Positions 32,555 to 45,245 of a stretch of DNA of 64,000 nucleotides are shown here, piece by piece. The position numbers were made by a program, and so were the translations under genes. The notes below the pieces were generated by a model. That model saw only the letters and a list, made by a program, of their open reading frames with translations, did no database searches and had not been told where the DNA came from. Every line of letters begins with the position of its first letter. Position 1 is the stretch's first letter. Source of the stretch: Halichoerus grypus (lineage: Eukaryota > Chordata > Mammalia > Carnivora > Phocidae). The stretch lies in assembly GCF_964656455.1 (NCBI RefSeq), contig NC_135716.1:106548389-106612388 (forward strand). The letters run 5' to 3'.

Positions 32555-32772
32555 GCAGTTTTTGGCAAACTATGTTTGGCAGGTCAAATCTGGCCTGACA
32601 CTTCTTCTTGTAAACACAATTTTATTAGAACACAGCCACACCTATTCTTTATGTATTGTCTATGGCTGCTTTTGTGCTCCCACACCAGAGCTGAGTCATT
32701 GTGACAGATTTTATGGCCTAAAACCTAAAGCATTTATTATATAGCCCTTTACAGAGAATGTTTGCCAACGTG
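32555..32772. mobile_element. hAT-type non-autonomous DNA transposon fossil
   Basis: Inverted ends 'tttggcaaac' (32561-32570) and 'gtttgccaa' (32760-32768) enclose 'gtaaacacaattttattagaacacagccacacctattc' and 'gtattgtctatggctgctttt'. This is a common mammalian hAT relic. The 88-codon frame at 32478-32744 is this repeat. Confidence 0.78.
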
Positions 32773-32989
32773 TAAGTTACAGTATTCTTATCCTAGAGAA
32801 GTTTTTGATCTGGCACACTGTACTAAATGGACATAAATATTCAAGTCAGAATACATACTTCATTAGAGTAGTATACACACAGGTTTCATAGAAAAAGGTA
32901 GTTAATCCAGTAGAACTTATCATTAAAAAAAATTATTATAGCAGTAGCATTTGGAACTGCCTTTTTATTAAAGCTAAGAGTTATTAATT

Positions 32990-33385
32990 TCATTTGGTTA
33001 TTTGTTCATTCAATAAATAGCCATTAATAGCCTCCCATAAAGCAGGCACTATTTTAGGTGCCCTGAATTTGGCAATAAACAGAATGGACTAAGACCTTAT
33101 TCTCATGTGGCTTATATAATAATGAGGTGGGCAATATACAAACAAACAACTACATAATATAACATCTGTTGCATTAAAGAAAAAGATGTAAGGTAAAGGG
33201 ATAGAGAACAGTAGAGATAAGTACTCTTAGGATGGTTAGAAAAGACTTCTTTGAAGAACTGATATTTTGTAGGGGCCTAAGGGAATAAGTTATGCATATG
33301 TCTAAGAGAAGAGCATTCCAGGCAGAGGGACAGCAGGTGCAGAAGTCCTGCATCAGAACTCTGCCTGATGTGTTAGAGAAAACTT
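32990..33385 (-). mobile_element. L2 LINE 3' region, reverse (part 1)
   Basis: 'ttcattcaataaatagccatt', 'aaagcaggcactattttaggtgccctgaatttggcaataaacagaatggac' and 'agaagagcattccaggcagagggacagcaggtgcagaag' are reverse L2. It resumes after the MIR at 33640. Confidence 0.75.
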
Positions 33386-33640
33386 ACCAGTATTTACTAT
33401 GTTGTACTACTGCTTAATAGGTTTAAACATTAAGAATATATTATCACATATAATTCTCCCAGTAACACTACGATGTATAAAATGTTATCATTCCCACTTT
33501 ACAAATGTAGAATTTAGGTCTAGAGAGGTTAAGCACCTAACCCAAAATCATAGAGCCTTTATATGGCAGCACTTGAACCCAAGACTCTCTGACTCCAAAG
33601 TCCATGCTCTAACTTGCTGCATTACACTGCCTTGAAGAAC
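33385..33640 (-). mobile_element. MIR SINE, reverse, nested in L2
   Basis: 'ctcccagtaacactacgatgtataaaatgttatcattcccactttacaaatg', 'ggtctagagaggttaagcacctaacccaaaatcatagagcc' and 'acttgaacccaagactctctgactcc' are reverse MIR. It sits between two collinear parts of a reverse L2. The 78-codon frame here is repeat-derived. Confidence 0.82.
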
Positions 33641-34480
33641 ATCTAGAAATATAATAGAAGCAGGCATGGTTTCTAGATGCAGAAAGAGAAAGTACAAAAG
33701 AATTTATTTCTAGTTCAAGGTATTTTTGGAGAAGAGCAAATTTCCTAATTTGGCTTAATGTGAACTTTGCATGAAACATTAAATAGGATAAAAGCTTTTA
33801 AAAAAAAAAGTAGTTTAGGGACACATTGTAGAGGACCAGAAATCTTAGGTAGAAGAGTTATGTCCTTAATTCAATAGTAAAGGGATTTGGGATAGGGTAC
33901 TAAGTAGAGCGGTGCTTTGGGAAGATCAATCTGGCAACAGTGAGTGTGATGGATTTGTGCCAGGAAGGCTGGAGATCCTAGAACTAGTTCAGTGTTTACA
34001 GCACTCACTCAAACAAGATAAAATGAGGAACTGAACTGGGGTGGTGGTGTTGTAAATGGCAAGAAGGGGAGGCAGAATCTAATGATGTGACAAGTGATTG
34101 GCATCAGGAAGATGCAGAACTCAAAGGTGACCATCATGTTTTATGTCTGGAGAAAAGATGATATGACCATGAACAGAAACAGGGAAGAATAACTACACAA
34201 GAGGAGAAACTTGGGTTAGAGTATGTGGTAACGACCCTCTGGCAGAAGAAGAGGTTGATCAATGATCTGAGAGATGAGACTAAAGGTGCAGAAGTGGGAG
34301 TCATCTGTGAAGAAGTGATAGGTAGCACTAATATGGGATGACAGGCTCACTGGGGCAGGAGTGTGAAATAAAAAACAAATAAAGGGCCCGAGACCAAAAA
34401 CATATGGAAAGCCTATGCTAGGAGAAAGAAGGAACAGAGAGGAGCTACAAGATAATGATGCTTAACACTTATCCAGCCTT
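33640..34480 (-). mobile_element. L2 LINE coding-region relic, reverse (part 2)
   Basis: 'gggaagatcaatctggcaacagtgagtgtgatggat', 'ggaactgaactggggtggtggtgttgtaaatggcaagaaggg' and 'aagtgggagtcatctgtgaagaagtgatagg' follow the reverse complement of the L2 reverse-transcriptase region and 3' end. Confidence 0.62.
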
Positions 34481-34484
34481 TCTA

Positions 34485-35000
34485 TATTCTAGGCATGAGT
34501 AACTGTTTTACATATATCAACATATGGATAATGGATTGGATTGGAAGGCATGGGAAACAGAGTATCAAGAAGGGAGAACTCCCTATGACTCTCTTTAGAA
34601 ATACCTCTTGGTCTGGCAGCCATTGCGGTGGGAGGCAGAGGGTGACGAGGAGGGTATGGCTGCACATTCAGAGCTCTGAGACCTCAACATATTCCAACCC
34701 TACCCTGTGCTTGAACTAGAACACTTCTTAAGGTTAGTGGTCATGAATGTGAAGTGAGAACAGACAACATGTTATTTCTTGAGAGCTACTCTGTTATATG
34801 AAAAGGTTCCTGATCTTAAGGAAGAGAATTAGATCTTTATATCCATTATCTCATTTAATCTTCATTATAATTATAATTATATAATATGTAATAGTATTAT
34901 TATAGAAAATTATTACATAATTATTATACAAAATTATTACATATTATATATATTATATAAACATGTGTATTGTATATGTACTATATATAATTATTACATA
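34485..35000. other. Unassigned DNA, then AT-rich low-complexity
   Basis: 34840-34890 contains 'tccattatctcatttaatcttcattata', a possible reverse MIR scrap. 34870-35010 is low-complexity ATTATTAC/TATATA sequence. Confidence 0.5.
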
Positions 35001-35017
35001 TTATAATTACATATATA

Positions 35018-35215
35018 GGGGCACCTGGGTGGCTCAGTCATTAAGCATCTGCCTTCAGCTCAGGTCATGGTCCCAGGGTCCTGGGATCAAGCCCCGTGTC
35101 GGACTCCCTGCTCGGCGGGAAGCCTGCTTCTCCCTCTCCCACTCCCCCTGCTTGTGTTCCCTCTCTCGCTGTGTCTCACTCTGTCAAATAAATAAATAAA
35201 AAATCTTTAAAAAAA
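35018..35215 (+). mobile_element. SINEC
   Basis: Near full-length plus-strand copy with canonical CT-rich middle and AAATAAATAAATAAAAAATCTTT tail. Target duplication 'ataattacRtatRta' at 35003-35017 and 35216-35230 (13 of 15 bases). A one-codon-like 'cggtt' deletion in the head gives 'cagtcattaagc'. Confidence 0.96.
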
Positions 35216-35230
35216 ATAATTACGTATGTA

Positions 35231-36235
35231 AATTACAATTATGAAGTAGGTACTGTTGCCATATATATGTAGAGTGGTTTGGTGATAACCAAAGAGATGA
35301 TAACAGAGAATATGGTAGTCTCTTTCCTGTTTCATTGCCTGGCTTAATACTCTAGTAATAAGAATTCCAGACCCCTTTGGCTCCCGCCCAGAGGGGGAAG
35401 GGATTATACAGTCTCACTTGCTGTAGGGGTGTCAGGACTCTCTGGATGCAACTCTTTTCTTCCTAAGCGGGTTCTTGAATGTTCTTTCTGAGAATCTCCT
35501 CCTGGAAACCCCTGTCCGGAGCTCTTGCCATCTATAGGCAATGCCATTCCTTTCAGTACACATTAACCATTCTGCACCCACTCCTGCCCTTAGGAGTTGC
35601 TGCAGCCTCCATCCACCTGTAGCTTTCTGTTTGTTTGTTTGCTTTTTTCTATTCAGGTTATCTTGCTCTAGGCTGGAAGACTTCTCCCAAAGACCACTTG
35701 ACCTATGGGAAACTCATGCACCCTTGTGCTGCTGGGATGGAAGTGTAGCTTGCTCCCAGAGCAGTCTTCTTTTTCTTTGCTCTTCCATCTCAGGCCAAAA
35801 CTCTGGGGGACACATTTCAACCCCCTGAGGAGGGTGCCTTGAAGCCTATTTCACTTGAGGGAGGAGGTGAAACTCTACGGCACCATAAAAACTCTTTCTA
35901 CAACATTCTCATTCCTCTCCATCTTCTTCTATTTATAGAAACTAGAGGTGGGAGATTAAGGTCTAAACTAGCCTCACAACCTTTTATCATATCCTGATTT
36001 GGTGGACTAGCTCTTTTGTTTAGGACAGAGGGTCACCTGGTACCTTTGGTATTGTTCTCAGCCTTTAGGACCTCAGCTAAAATAGAGACAGAAGGAGTCC
36101 CATCTTACCATCTTGCTTGATATAAAAACATTGTAAACATTGATAACCATTTGGTAGCACACTTTAGAAGGCTTGTGGCATCTTGGTTAAAAAAAGTACT
36201 CTTCTGCTTACTATGGCAAGTCTCTATAAAAACAA
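35231..36235. other. Unassigned DNA
   Basis: No gene or repeat recognised. The 95-codon frame at 35541-35828 has no known motif. Confidence 0.35.
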
Positions 36236-36598
36236 CCATTTCTATTTTTATGTCTTTTGCAACACCTTTGCCTCATACTTATTTTACCTCCTTGTTCTCA
36301 ACGACTTCTGTTTTCACATCACCTCCATCTTTCTTGGATCTTGGCATCACCAATAGTTCCCAACCTACAGATAACTCATTTTCTTTATAACTTCAAACCT
36401 ATTCCACTATTTCAGAACTCACCCAAGGAACTACTTCCTTTGTGCACTGAGAAAAATTAAAGCAATTGGAAACGGCTCTCAATAAGCTCCCACCACTACA
36501 TCTACCTACTTACCTACATCTGTACCCAGATGCTCTGCCTTTCCTTCTGTTACTACAAATGAATTGCTAATGTTCCTATTAAGGCCAAATCCCCCCTT

Positions 36599-36601
<3 letters not shown>

Positions 36602-36650
<49 letters not shown>
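36602..36650. repeat. (AC)n microsatellite
   Basis: About 24 uninterrupted CA units within an L2 relic. Confidence 0.97.
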
Positions 36651-36651
<1 letters not shown>

Positions 36652-37140
36652 TCCTATCCCTCATCCACTCAAGGATATCACCAATATTTTCTCATATCAA
36701 CCATTTTTCTATTTCTTCTGGCATTACAGGCATGGTATTGAATCTACCATCTTACAAAACAAAAAACTTTTCTGTCCCCTTATGACTTTTTAGCTACAAT
36801 TTAATTTCTTTGTTTCTCTTTGTAGTGAAACTCCTCAAGAGTTGTTTATACTCATTGTTGCCAATTCTTCTCCTCCCATTCTGCCTTGGTTACAGGTTTT
36901 TGTCCCCTCCAGTCTTCTGAAATAGCCCTTACCAAATCATCCATGACCTCCAGGTTGCTGAGTTCAATCAATGGTCAATTCTTGGCCCTCATCAATTGGC
37001 AGCATTTGACAAAGTTAATTACTTTCTCTTTCTAGAAGGGAAGAAAGGGAAGGGAATTTTGTACTCATAGCTTCTCAGACCCCCTTTACCTTGGATCTCC
37101 TCTTTCTCACTGGCCACTAGTATTCACCTCCTTCTCTGGC

Positions 37141-37233
37141 TTTTTTTTTTTTTTTTTTTTTTTAATCTTTCTGGTCCAAAATGATGAAAGTTCCCAGGGC
37201 TCTTTTTTCTTTTTCTTTTCTTTTTTTTTTTTA
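37141..37233. repeat. Two poly-T tracts in L2
   Basis: T-runs at 37142-37163 and about 37201-37233, separated by L2 sequence. Confidence 0.85.
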
Positions 37234-37574
37234 AACCTATCTCTATCTACACTCACTTCTTACATGATCATCTCCAGTCTCAGGACTGTAAACCTTCATA
37301 CTGGTAACTCCCAACATAATACCTCTAGCCTGGCTCTCTCTCCTGAACAAGAAATACATATATTCAATTACCTACTTCACATTTCAACTAAGATATTTAA
37401 GAGGCATCTCAAACTCAAAATGTCCAAAACAGAATATCTGCTTTTCCTCCAAGACCTGCTCCTCCTGCAACCATACATACTATAATAAATTTAACTCTGC
37501 TTCAGTTAGCTCAGGGTAAAAACCTTGGAATCATCCTTGACCTAACCCTTCTTATAGACCTTACCTTCAAAAGA

Positions 37575-37627
37575 CAGGTATTTTCCACTTAACATCAGTG
37601 TTTCTGAGCATTAGATGTTCTGCGTGC

Positions 37628-37672
<45 letters not shown>

Positions 37673-38635
37673 CTAACCAGGAGTCTATTTCATATTATTT
37701 CAGTGGGAAAAAAAAAAAAAAAAAAGCTATAATGAAAGCCCACAACTAAATTTCTAAAATGTATCTATAACACAGTAGAAGTTATTAGGCTGTAAAATGC
37801 TTTATAATATTTCACAGTAAATAACATTGGTCAAAAAATGCAGGCAAAAATTCATAATAAAAATCAGACAATTCCCTATAATACATTTATTTACCAAGTG
37901 AAGTAGCCACTTGAAACTTGGTAAAGGTTGAGAAGGAAGAAGAAAAAGGTTAAAGCTATCTTTGTCACTTGGTGTGTAAGGTGATGATGCTGACATTTGG
38001 GTGATGAATGGGCAATTTCAGGCAAGTTATGAGACTAAGAGAAACTGATACAGATTCTCTGTCATTAGGGTATTTGCAGAGACCTTTGAAGAGTTAAGAC
38101 TTTAAAATTTTTTTGACATGTTTGGATAAAAAATGCAAGATGGAGTACTACTTACATTTCCAATGTTTTTTGAACAAAATATAAAGGATTGACCACTTCA
38201 AAGAAGTAAAACTTCTCATCCTATTATCCTCATGGTTAAGGATAATGTTTATCATTCCTTCTAAATATGGTTCTATAATGCCTCTTAGCATCAGCAACGT
38301 CTGAAATGAACATCCTCTTTTTGATATTTGGTTGTTATTCTAATACCTACACATGATTCCCATAGTCTAGCAACTGTTTTGAGTTTCAAGTTGAGATTTC
38401 TCATGCGTATTATATTTCTAAGAAAAATGTTTTATTGAGTTTTGGGGACATAAATATTAATTTTTCCTATGTTAGCAATGTCTTAAAAATGTATTGGAGA
38501 TATATGTATAGTATGAAATGTGGGTATTAAAAACTCAGGAGGTGTTCTAGTGGGAAAATATTTATTAGGGAGATTTTGTATAGGAAGTGCCTGTATATTC
38601 AAAATTGAACCACTTCTTTCCACATAACATGCTAT
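37575..38635. other. Unassigned insert between two L2 halves
   Basis: The flanks on both sides are plus-strand L2 in the expected order, but this 1.06 kb is not recognisable as L2. It may be an older insertion or L2 sequence decayed past recognition. It contains an (AC)n repeat and an A-run near 37710. Confidence 0.4.
37629..37671. repeat. (AC)n microsatellite
   Basis: About 21 uninterrupted AC units. Confidence 0.97.
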
Positions 38636-38639
38636 GAAC

Positions 38640-39620
38640 CTCTTCCAAACACCCTTTCCTCTCTGCTTAGACTACCCAAGTAACCCTCTAGCTGTTCTCC
38701 TTACTTACCCGCCCCGTCCTCCTTCAGCTTATTACATAAGTAATCCTTTGACAACGTAAGTCAAATCATATTAATTCTCTTTTCAAATTTCTGTAGTGAA
38801 TTCTATTTACTCAGAGTAATAGCCCAAGTCTTTAAAAGTCCCACTGACCTCTCTTCTACCCCTCTATCCCCTACCTCTCTACTCAACCCACACTGGCCTC
38901 TTTGCTAGTCTTTGAATGGTCCAAACGTACTTCTGCCTGAAAACCTTTGCACCTGCTATTGCATTTGCCTGGATCACTCTTCCTTGGGCTACCTACAGGC
39001 CTTGCTACCCATTAAACTACCCTTGCTTCTCATTAAAAGGCTTTCCCTGGGGCACCTGGGTGGTGCAGTCAGTTGAGTGTCTGACTCTTGGTTTCGGCTC
39101 GAGTCGTGATCTCAGCCCCACATGTGGGATTGAACCCCTCCTTGGGCTCCACGCTCAGCATGGAGTCAGCTTGAGACTCTCTGCCTCTGACCCCCACCAC
39201 GCACTCTCTCTCTCTCTCAATAAATAAATAAATCTTTAAAAAATAAATAAAGAGCTAAATAAGTAACAGGCTTTCCCTGACATTCTGTATTAACAGTAAC
39301 AGCCTTCCTTCCACCACGCTCTCTTTTTCTTTACCCTGTTTATTATTTTCAACATTACTTATCATCACCTGATGTTTACAAAGGAGGACCTTATAAGTTA
39401 CCACCTCCACTGGGACACTGAGACTGAAAGGGGCTCTATTCATAACTATGCCAAGATTACAAATTCATTCTCTACATATTTCTATGAGAATATAAGTTCC
39501 AGGAGGGCAAGCACTTGATGTATTTTACTCATTAAGTGTACGACAAGATTCTTGAAGTGTCTGACACATAGGAGATGTTGAGCCAATAAATATTTATTAA
39601 GTGAATAAATCAATGAATAC
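38640..39620 (+). mobile_element. L2 LINE 3' region, split by a SINEC
   Basis: 'acaacgtaagtcaaatcata', 'cacactggcctctttgctagtc', 'cctttgcacctgctattgcatttgcctggatcactcttcc' and, after the SINEC, 'tatcatcacctgatgtttaca' and 'gtctgacacataggagatgttgagccaataaatatttattaagtgaataaatcaatgaa' are in the order of the L2 3' end. Confidence 0.8.
39050..39267 (+). mobile_element. SINEC, older type
   Basis: Head 'ggcacctgggtggtgcagtcagttgagtgtctgactcttgg', old-type middle, (CT)n and AATAAATAAATAAATC tail. The duplication 'aggctttccctg' is at 39038-39049 and 39268-39279. It splits the L2. Confidence 0.95.
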
Positions 39621-39624
39621 ATGC

Positions 39625-41600
39625 ACTGGTTTGATGTCTACTCTATTTAAAATAGAATCATGAAGAATGATCTGTGAATTTTTTCCCCAGGGAGCATCCT
39701 TTCCTCTCCAGATGTCCATGCTTTCTATGGAGAAAATTCAATATGGGAGATTTTTCCTAGGAAACACAAAACTGGCAGTTTTACACAAAATAAGGCTGTC
39801 AATCTTATTCTAATCTAGAGGATTTAACTGAGACATCTTAATTTAGAATCCCATTTAAAATGCTAACCCAATATATGCCCATCTTTTAAGTAGGTAAATT
39901 GTTATGGTTTTATATAAAGAATTTCTTACAAATTGAGTTTTGTGTTGCATGATTTAGTAAAAGAAAGTGTAATTTTCATGAGACAGTGTTATTTTTCAAA
40001 CTCTTAGTCCTGTGACTTAAGCTCTCGTATATTATACACTACAGAAGTCAAATCCTTTACTCTACATCTCAGTTTCATAACTGAAAATCATTTTATTTTT
40101 AGTGATCCTATAGTCTCCATCAAACAGCTACACAAAGCTATTTGCTCTTCGTTATGGTGCACGAAATCCTAACCTGTTCACTCCCTGAAAGTGATGATGG
40201 ATGAAATTTACTAGATGGATACTAAATGACTATAGTTCAAACAAGACCATCTTGTTTGTCTGGCATATTCTATTTAGGCAGAAAAAGAAAAAAAAAAGAG
40301 AGAGAGAGAGAGAAAGAAGGAAAAAAAGAAAGAAAAAAAAAGAAGACTGAGGTTGAAATGCCTAGATACAATTATAGCAGATTTTAAAAGAATCACTATA
40401 TTTTCCACCTGCCCTGTGTTTAAATTGAATATTTAATTCCTTTAGTAGCAGAAGTTCATTAACCTTTACTGGACTTTGTGCAGTAGTAAGCACAAATCAT
40501 TGCCATTTCCCCCTGATGGCCTGCAATATTTAAAACGTAATAGGACATTTTTATAACCAAAGACATTGAAAAAGACAGAACAACACATGTAAACAAGAAA
40601 TATGATCCTAAATACATTATAGTGTTATTCTATAAAATGTTTTAATCTTAATAAAAGAAACATTTTAAGCTGCACTGACTGGGCAACTATGCTTTTATTT
40701 CAGTGTGAAACAAGGCTGAAGTATTACTGTATATGTGTGCATGTTAGGCTCCTTGAGACTTTGGGATGTCATTTCTAGAAAGAGTTTAAAGTTCTAAACA
40801 GATGGAGTACAACAAGGTGCATTCATTTAAAAATACACACAAATATATGTGAGCATCTGCCCAATTTTGTGGAAATCTTTCTGAAGCCTTATAAATCTTA
40901 TCTCTTTGTATTTGAGTAGAATGCATGTGAATTTTGAAAATTCCACTTAATACAAAATAGCTTCTTAAAAAATGGTTATGGAATTTCATGGGTCTCCTGA
41001 TATTATCTAAAAAATAACTGAAAAGATTATAGCCCAATCATTAATTTTGAGGAAAAGACTTGGAGATACCTAATTTCAACACAAAGTGACAATAAATATG
41101 TTACCACAATATATAATTCTAATTCACATAAACACAAACCATGACAGTTTGTCTTTTGCGGTTTTCCCACTCCTCAATAACACAATCGGTCCTTTATTAA
41201 GCCCTAGTCTTAGTTGTTTTTATTAATATTTTTTTCTTTCCAACATCCAATCCACAGTAAATAGTCTAACCTGGAAATATTAGGAATATTTAGGGAATAG
41301 AGACCATAAAAGTTAACTTGGGGAGATCAGTAAAAAGGTGTGTCATAGTGAAAAAATCCCTAACATTTAATATTTGTTCCTTTCCAACTTTAACTTGCAC
41401 ATGATTTTATATACCTGTGATACTGACACTGGTCCCAATGTTCTATCACTCTTCAGCTAAGGATCTAACCAATGACTGACAAAAGGGTCTATCTTAGTTC
41501 CCCATCTCATGAAAGAGAAGAATCTGATTTGTTACTGGTCAAGTGGTTAACCCTTTTATTATTCAATAGAGGTAATTGACAGCAATCACATGGTACATCA
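39625..41600. other. Unassigned AT-rich DNA
   Basis: No gene or repeat family recognised apart from a purine-rich GAAA/GA tract at about 40279-40345. The 83-codon minus-strand frame at 40786-41037 is not recognisable. Confidence 0.4.
40279..40345. repeat. Purine-rich GA/GAAA tract
   Basis: A-rich run, then (GA)n, then GAAA/GAAGG units. Confidence 0.9.
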
Positions 41601-42024
41601 GGTTTCCCCTTAGAGAGGCTTTGTGAAGTTCAGATTCTCCAGAACACACTCCTCAAAATGGACAAGACACATTAATATCTCCAGAATACTAATCATGTTG
41701 AAAGAACAGGGATGTTCTTCTATACATAACTTATTCTTATACAATATCTGTTTCAGTTTTACAGACAGATTCTTAATCTGGAACAGCAGTTGTCAAATTG
41801 TTGTGATCCAGCACAAAAAAAATTCCACAGCACCCCTACATTTTATAAATTATATACACAGATTAGTTGTCATCTTAAAAAGCACATTTAAATACAAAAT
41901 AGGAGTTTTAAAAGGATGACATAAAGTTTTATATAAACTAAAGTTTATTATTTTCTCTACATATTCATGATCAGAGACTACTTTTACTTAATTTTAGGTG
42001 TTATTTGATTAAGAAACCCAAATA

Positions 42025-42235
42025 TATTATGTGTTGAGCACCATTCTAATGCTTTTCAAATACTAATTCATGTAATTCTCATAACTACCCTGGGAGAAAG
42101 GTACCATTATTCCCATTTCACATATGTGGAAATTGATGTATAGAAGGTTAGATGATGTGTTCAACATCAGAGAGCTAGTAAGTAGTACCACCAAACTTTT
42201 AATCTAAGCACAATCATAACTACTACTCTGTTCTT
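42025..42235 (-). mobile_element. MIR SINE, reverse
   Basis: 'tcatgtaattctcataactaccctgggagaaaggtaccattattcccatttcacatatg', 'gttcaacatcagagagctagtaagtagtacca' are reverse MIR core. Confidence 0.78.
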
Positions 42236-42282
42236 ATTAAAAGTCGTTCATCATTAAACCAATCCAAAATTCCCAGACGCCC

Positions 42283-42455
42283 TGGGGCACCAGGGTGGCT
42301 TAGTCAGTTGAGCACCCAACTCTTGGTTTTGGTTCAGGTCATGATCTCACGGTCAAGCCCCGTGTCTCACTCTGTGCTCAGTGCAGAGTCTGCTTCAGAT
42401 TCTCTCTCCCTATCACTCCTGTTCACTCTCTCTCTCTCTCTCTTCCTTTTTTTAG
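42283..42455 (+). mobile_element. SINEC, older type
   Basis: 'ggggcaccagggtggcttagtcagttgagcacccaactcttgg', 'tcaggtcatgatctcacgg', CT-rich middle and a (CT)n. No clear A-rich tail or duplication was seen. Confidence 0.9.
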
Positions 42456-42459
42456 ATTA

Positions 42460-44460
42460 TACTTTATTTTACACTCTCTCCTACTTGCTATTGTTTACAA
42501 GAACATTAAATTCTCCTTGTCTCACTAGAGGTAAGGATCTCCCACAGCATTGACAAAGTGATTAGTGAGATCTCCAATAGTCAGATTACTGCAGGGAAAA
42601 AGTAGTTGAAGAAAACCCTCCAGTATATCACTGTAAGTATAAGTATGGAGCCATTCCTTGGTGGGTTGTTCTTAGCATGTGTATTAGGAAAAATCCAGTG
42701 GGAAACATCCTGGGCAGCATCTTTTCACCTTTACTGACTCCTGTTTCTGGAGCAACTTGAGATATTTCTTCTTTCTCTCCAGCAAAGATGAACTTGGTAT
42801 TTTACACATAATGGCAAGTCAGACTACTCAGAATTTTACTTTTTTACTCTACTTTTCTAGTAGGAAATATGGCCATGTAGCTCCAAAAGTGTTTGGATAA
42901 TACAAAAAAGACCCCCTGTTAATCACCACAGAAGTACTGGGAGCGTGTCCTTCATATTTGTTCTTTCCTTTGCCTTCATGCCATGACTGTTACTTTTTGT
43001 TCCTGACATTATTTCTTTGTTCTTGTGAATTACAAGACTAAGGTGCTTTGAGAAAATAATTTTTCTGTTGTTCTATATGTTTCCATGGTCATCTGCAGGG
43101 ACCCAGGTTTTAGTTTGAAAGGGAGCTGGCAACACTTCCCAAAGCTGAGTAACAAGTGCTTAACCTATTGGTCTCACTTCCTAGTATTTGTACTTAGGGG
43201 ACAAATTGGTGATGCCACATTGGCCTCCCTACCATAGAGGGCACTGGACACAATTCTTTTCCCCATCTCACAACCACTACTTATTCTCATGCTGTCTGGA
43301 ACCTGTTTTAATTTATTACACCTTTTCATCTTTTCTACCTCATCCTAAAGACATTCCTCTTAGTTTCTAATTGAATATAATCCTAAATTGTTTTGTAAGG
43401 AGAATGAGAATGAGGATTGAATTGAGAATGAGGCATAAACCACTTCTTGGTGGTTCCTTCAATAATTTCTATGGCTTTTCACTCAAATCCTCTGGCTCTG
43501 AATCCTCCCTTGTGTCATCTTTATGCTGCACTTCTTGACCTATAAAGGGAAAGGAACACCTCAAAGTTGTAGAATTATCTGACTCTCAGTTGAGTAAGGA
43601 ACTATTATCAGACTTCTCAAAGTTTATGGATTTTATGAGTTTTCAGTTAACCATGTGAATGAAATTGAGTTTCTCAGATAAACAGAGGACATCTGTTAAT
43701 CTAAAGGGAGAAAAAAGCGCAAAAGTTTAAGCTCTTACCCAAAGGGAGATTGAGCCTCCTGCTTGCATTTCAGAAAGATATGTAGCACATTTTGGGTAAA
43801 CAGAAACAAACCAAAAGGGTTGGGAAACTGGCAGCCTTAAGAAATTGTCAATAGGTTTCAATATCTCTACTGTTTTCCCTATAGGAATTCAGCAGCAATG
43901 GAAATAGTCTGTGAATAGGCATTGGGCTCAGATCTCTGACTCTGCAAAGAGAGATTCTACAAAGCATGGTCCCCAGATGCCAGACACAGCTTCAGGGAAA
44001 GTTGCCTTTGATATGTGCATAACATGGCATGGTGAGAGAAATAATATGAAGTTCACCCTCCATTCCAGACCAACATAATGCAACAATAAACAATAAACAG
44101 AAAGGAGTTTTGGAAAGTCCACAGGGAAGGAAGGCTGTCAGGAAGTGATGCTCTGGTTGGTTGTAAAAACTACAAGAAGGAAAAGAAGGTGACTGCAATG
44201 GAACGGAAACAATGGGAATATGCCTCCCTTCCTAAGTCGAAGTTGCCCAGTTATAAAAGAAAAAGAGCCACAAATTTAAAAGCATCCAAAGCCAGTCCCC
44301 AGACATCTGAGCTGGCCAAATTCTAGTGTGCCTGCCTAAGATGCCACAAGTGTAGACCCTGGGGACTGCAAGGAGAGAAACTGAAATACATTTCTCAGAA
44401 GAAGGACATCTTAATGGTATGACTTCCTACCTATGAAGCTGGTTTACACTAACAAACTGT
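42460..44460. other. Unassigned DNA
   Basis: No gene or repeat family recognised. Frames of 60-68 codons show no motif. Confidence 0.4.
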
Positions 44461-44464
44461 CCTT

Positions 44465-45115
44465 TAACTTATTCATTCAACAAACATTGACGATTTCTAA
44501 TATATGTGAAGCCCCGTGCTGGGTGAAGACACAAAGATGAAAAGATAGGGAATCTGCTCTGTCTTCAAGGATCTTACCCTTTGGCAGGGAAACTGTTACA
44601 CAAAAAAAAGTAAGAAAAGGCAATGTTGTAAGGAGCATGGAAGACTGAAGAAATTGAAGGAGTCAAGTGGACATTCATAGCTGACAGAGTACTTATACTG
44701 AGACTTTTATTTTTTTTAAAGATTTTATTTATTTATTTGAGAGAGAGAGAGAGAGAATGAGAGAGAGAGCATGAGGTGGGGAGGGTCAGAGGGAGAAGCA
44801 GACTCCCCGCCGAGCAGGGAGCCTGATGTGGGACTCGATCCCGGGACTCCAGGATCATGACCTGAGCCGAAGGCAGTCGCTTAACCAACTGAGCCACCCA
44901 GGCGCCCCTATACTGAGACTTTTAAATATTAGCAGAAATTTGCTTAGTTGTTGAGAAATGAGATTGCATTTTAGCCAAAGGGACTAACATGTACCAGAGT
45001 ACAGAAGGAAGAGACTGCCTGGCCAGTCCCAGAACAGACAAGGAAGACGAACTCAGAACTATGAGAAAACAGGCAGAAGACCAAACCTTTGACAGTGTGA
45101 AGGAAATGAGCGTTT
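44465..45115 (-). mobile_element. L2 LINE 3' region, reverse, split by a SINEC
   Basis: 'attcattcaacaaacattgacgatttctaatatatgtgaagccccgtgctgggtgaagacacaaagatg', 'tctgtcttcaaggatcttacc' and, after the SINEC, 'agccaaagggactaacatgtaccagagtacagaaggaa' are reverse L2. Confidence 0.68.
44710..44908 (-). mobile_element. SINEC, reverse, perfect 16-bp target duplication
   Basis: Tail side 'aaagattttatttatttatttgagagagag', head side 'ctgagccacccaggcgcccc'. Identical flanks 'tatactgagactttta' at 44694-44709 and 44909-44924. Confidence 0.97.
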
Positions 45116-45210
45116 ATCATTTTATTCCAACTACTGAGTGCTTGCTGCTTTATATTCATTAAAAGTTTTAATGTAACTTTGTGGGAAAAAATAAATATAA
45201 AATCTAAAAC

Positions 45211-45214
45211 ATAA

Positions 45215-45245
<31 letters not shown>

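Larger units (their letters stand above)
36240..37570 (+). mobile_element. L2 LINE reverse-transcriptase-region relic
   Basis: The order follows L2: 'ccactacatctacctacttacc', 'tagctacaatttaatttctttg...gtgaaactcctcaagagttg', 'cttaccaaatcatccatgacctccaggttgctgagtt', 'ggcagcatttgacaaagttaa', 'ccagggctcttttttc', and 'ggcatctcaaactcaaaatgtccaaaacagaatat'. It ends near 37570. An (AC)n tract and T-runs interrupt it. Frames are broken throughout. Confidence 0.72.

Noticed and set aside
39676..39760. Acceptor-like 'gaattttttccccag'
   Set aside because: No donor-bounded open frame downstream.
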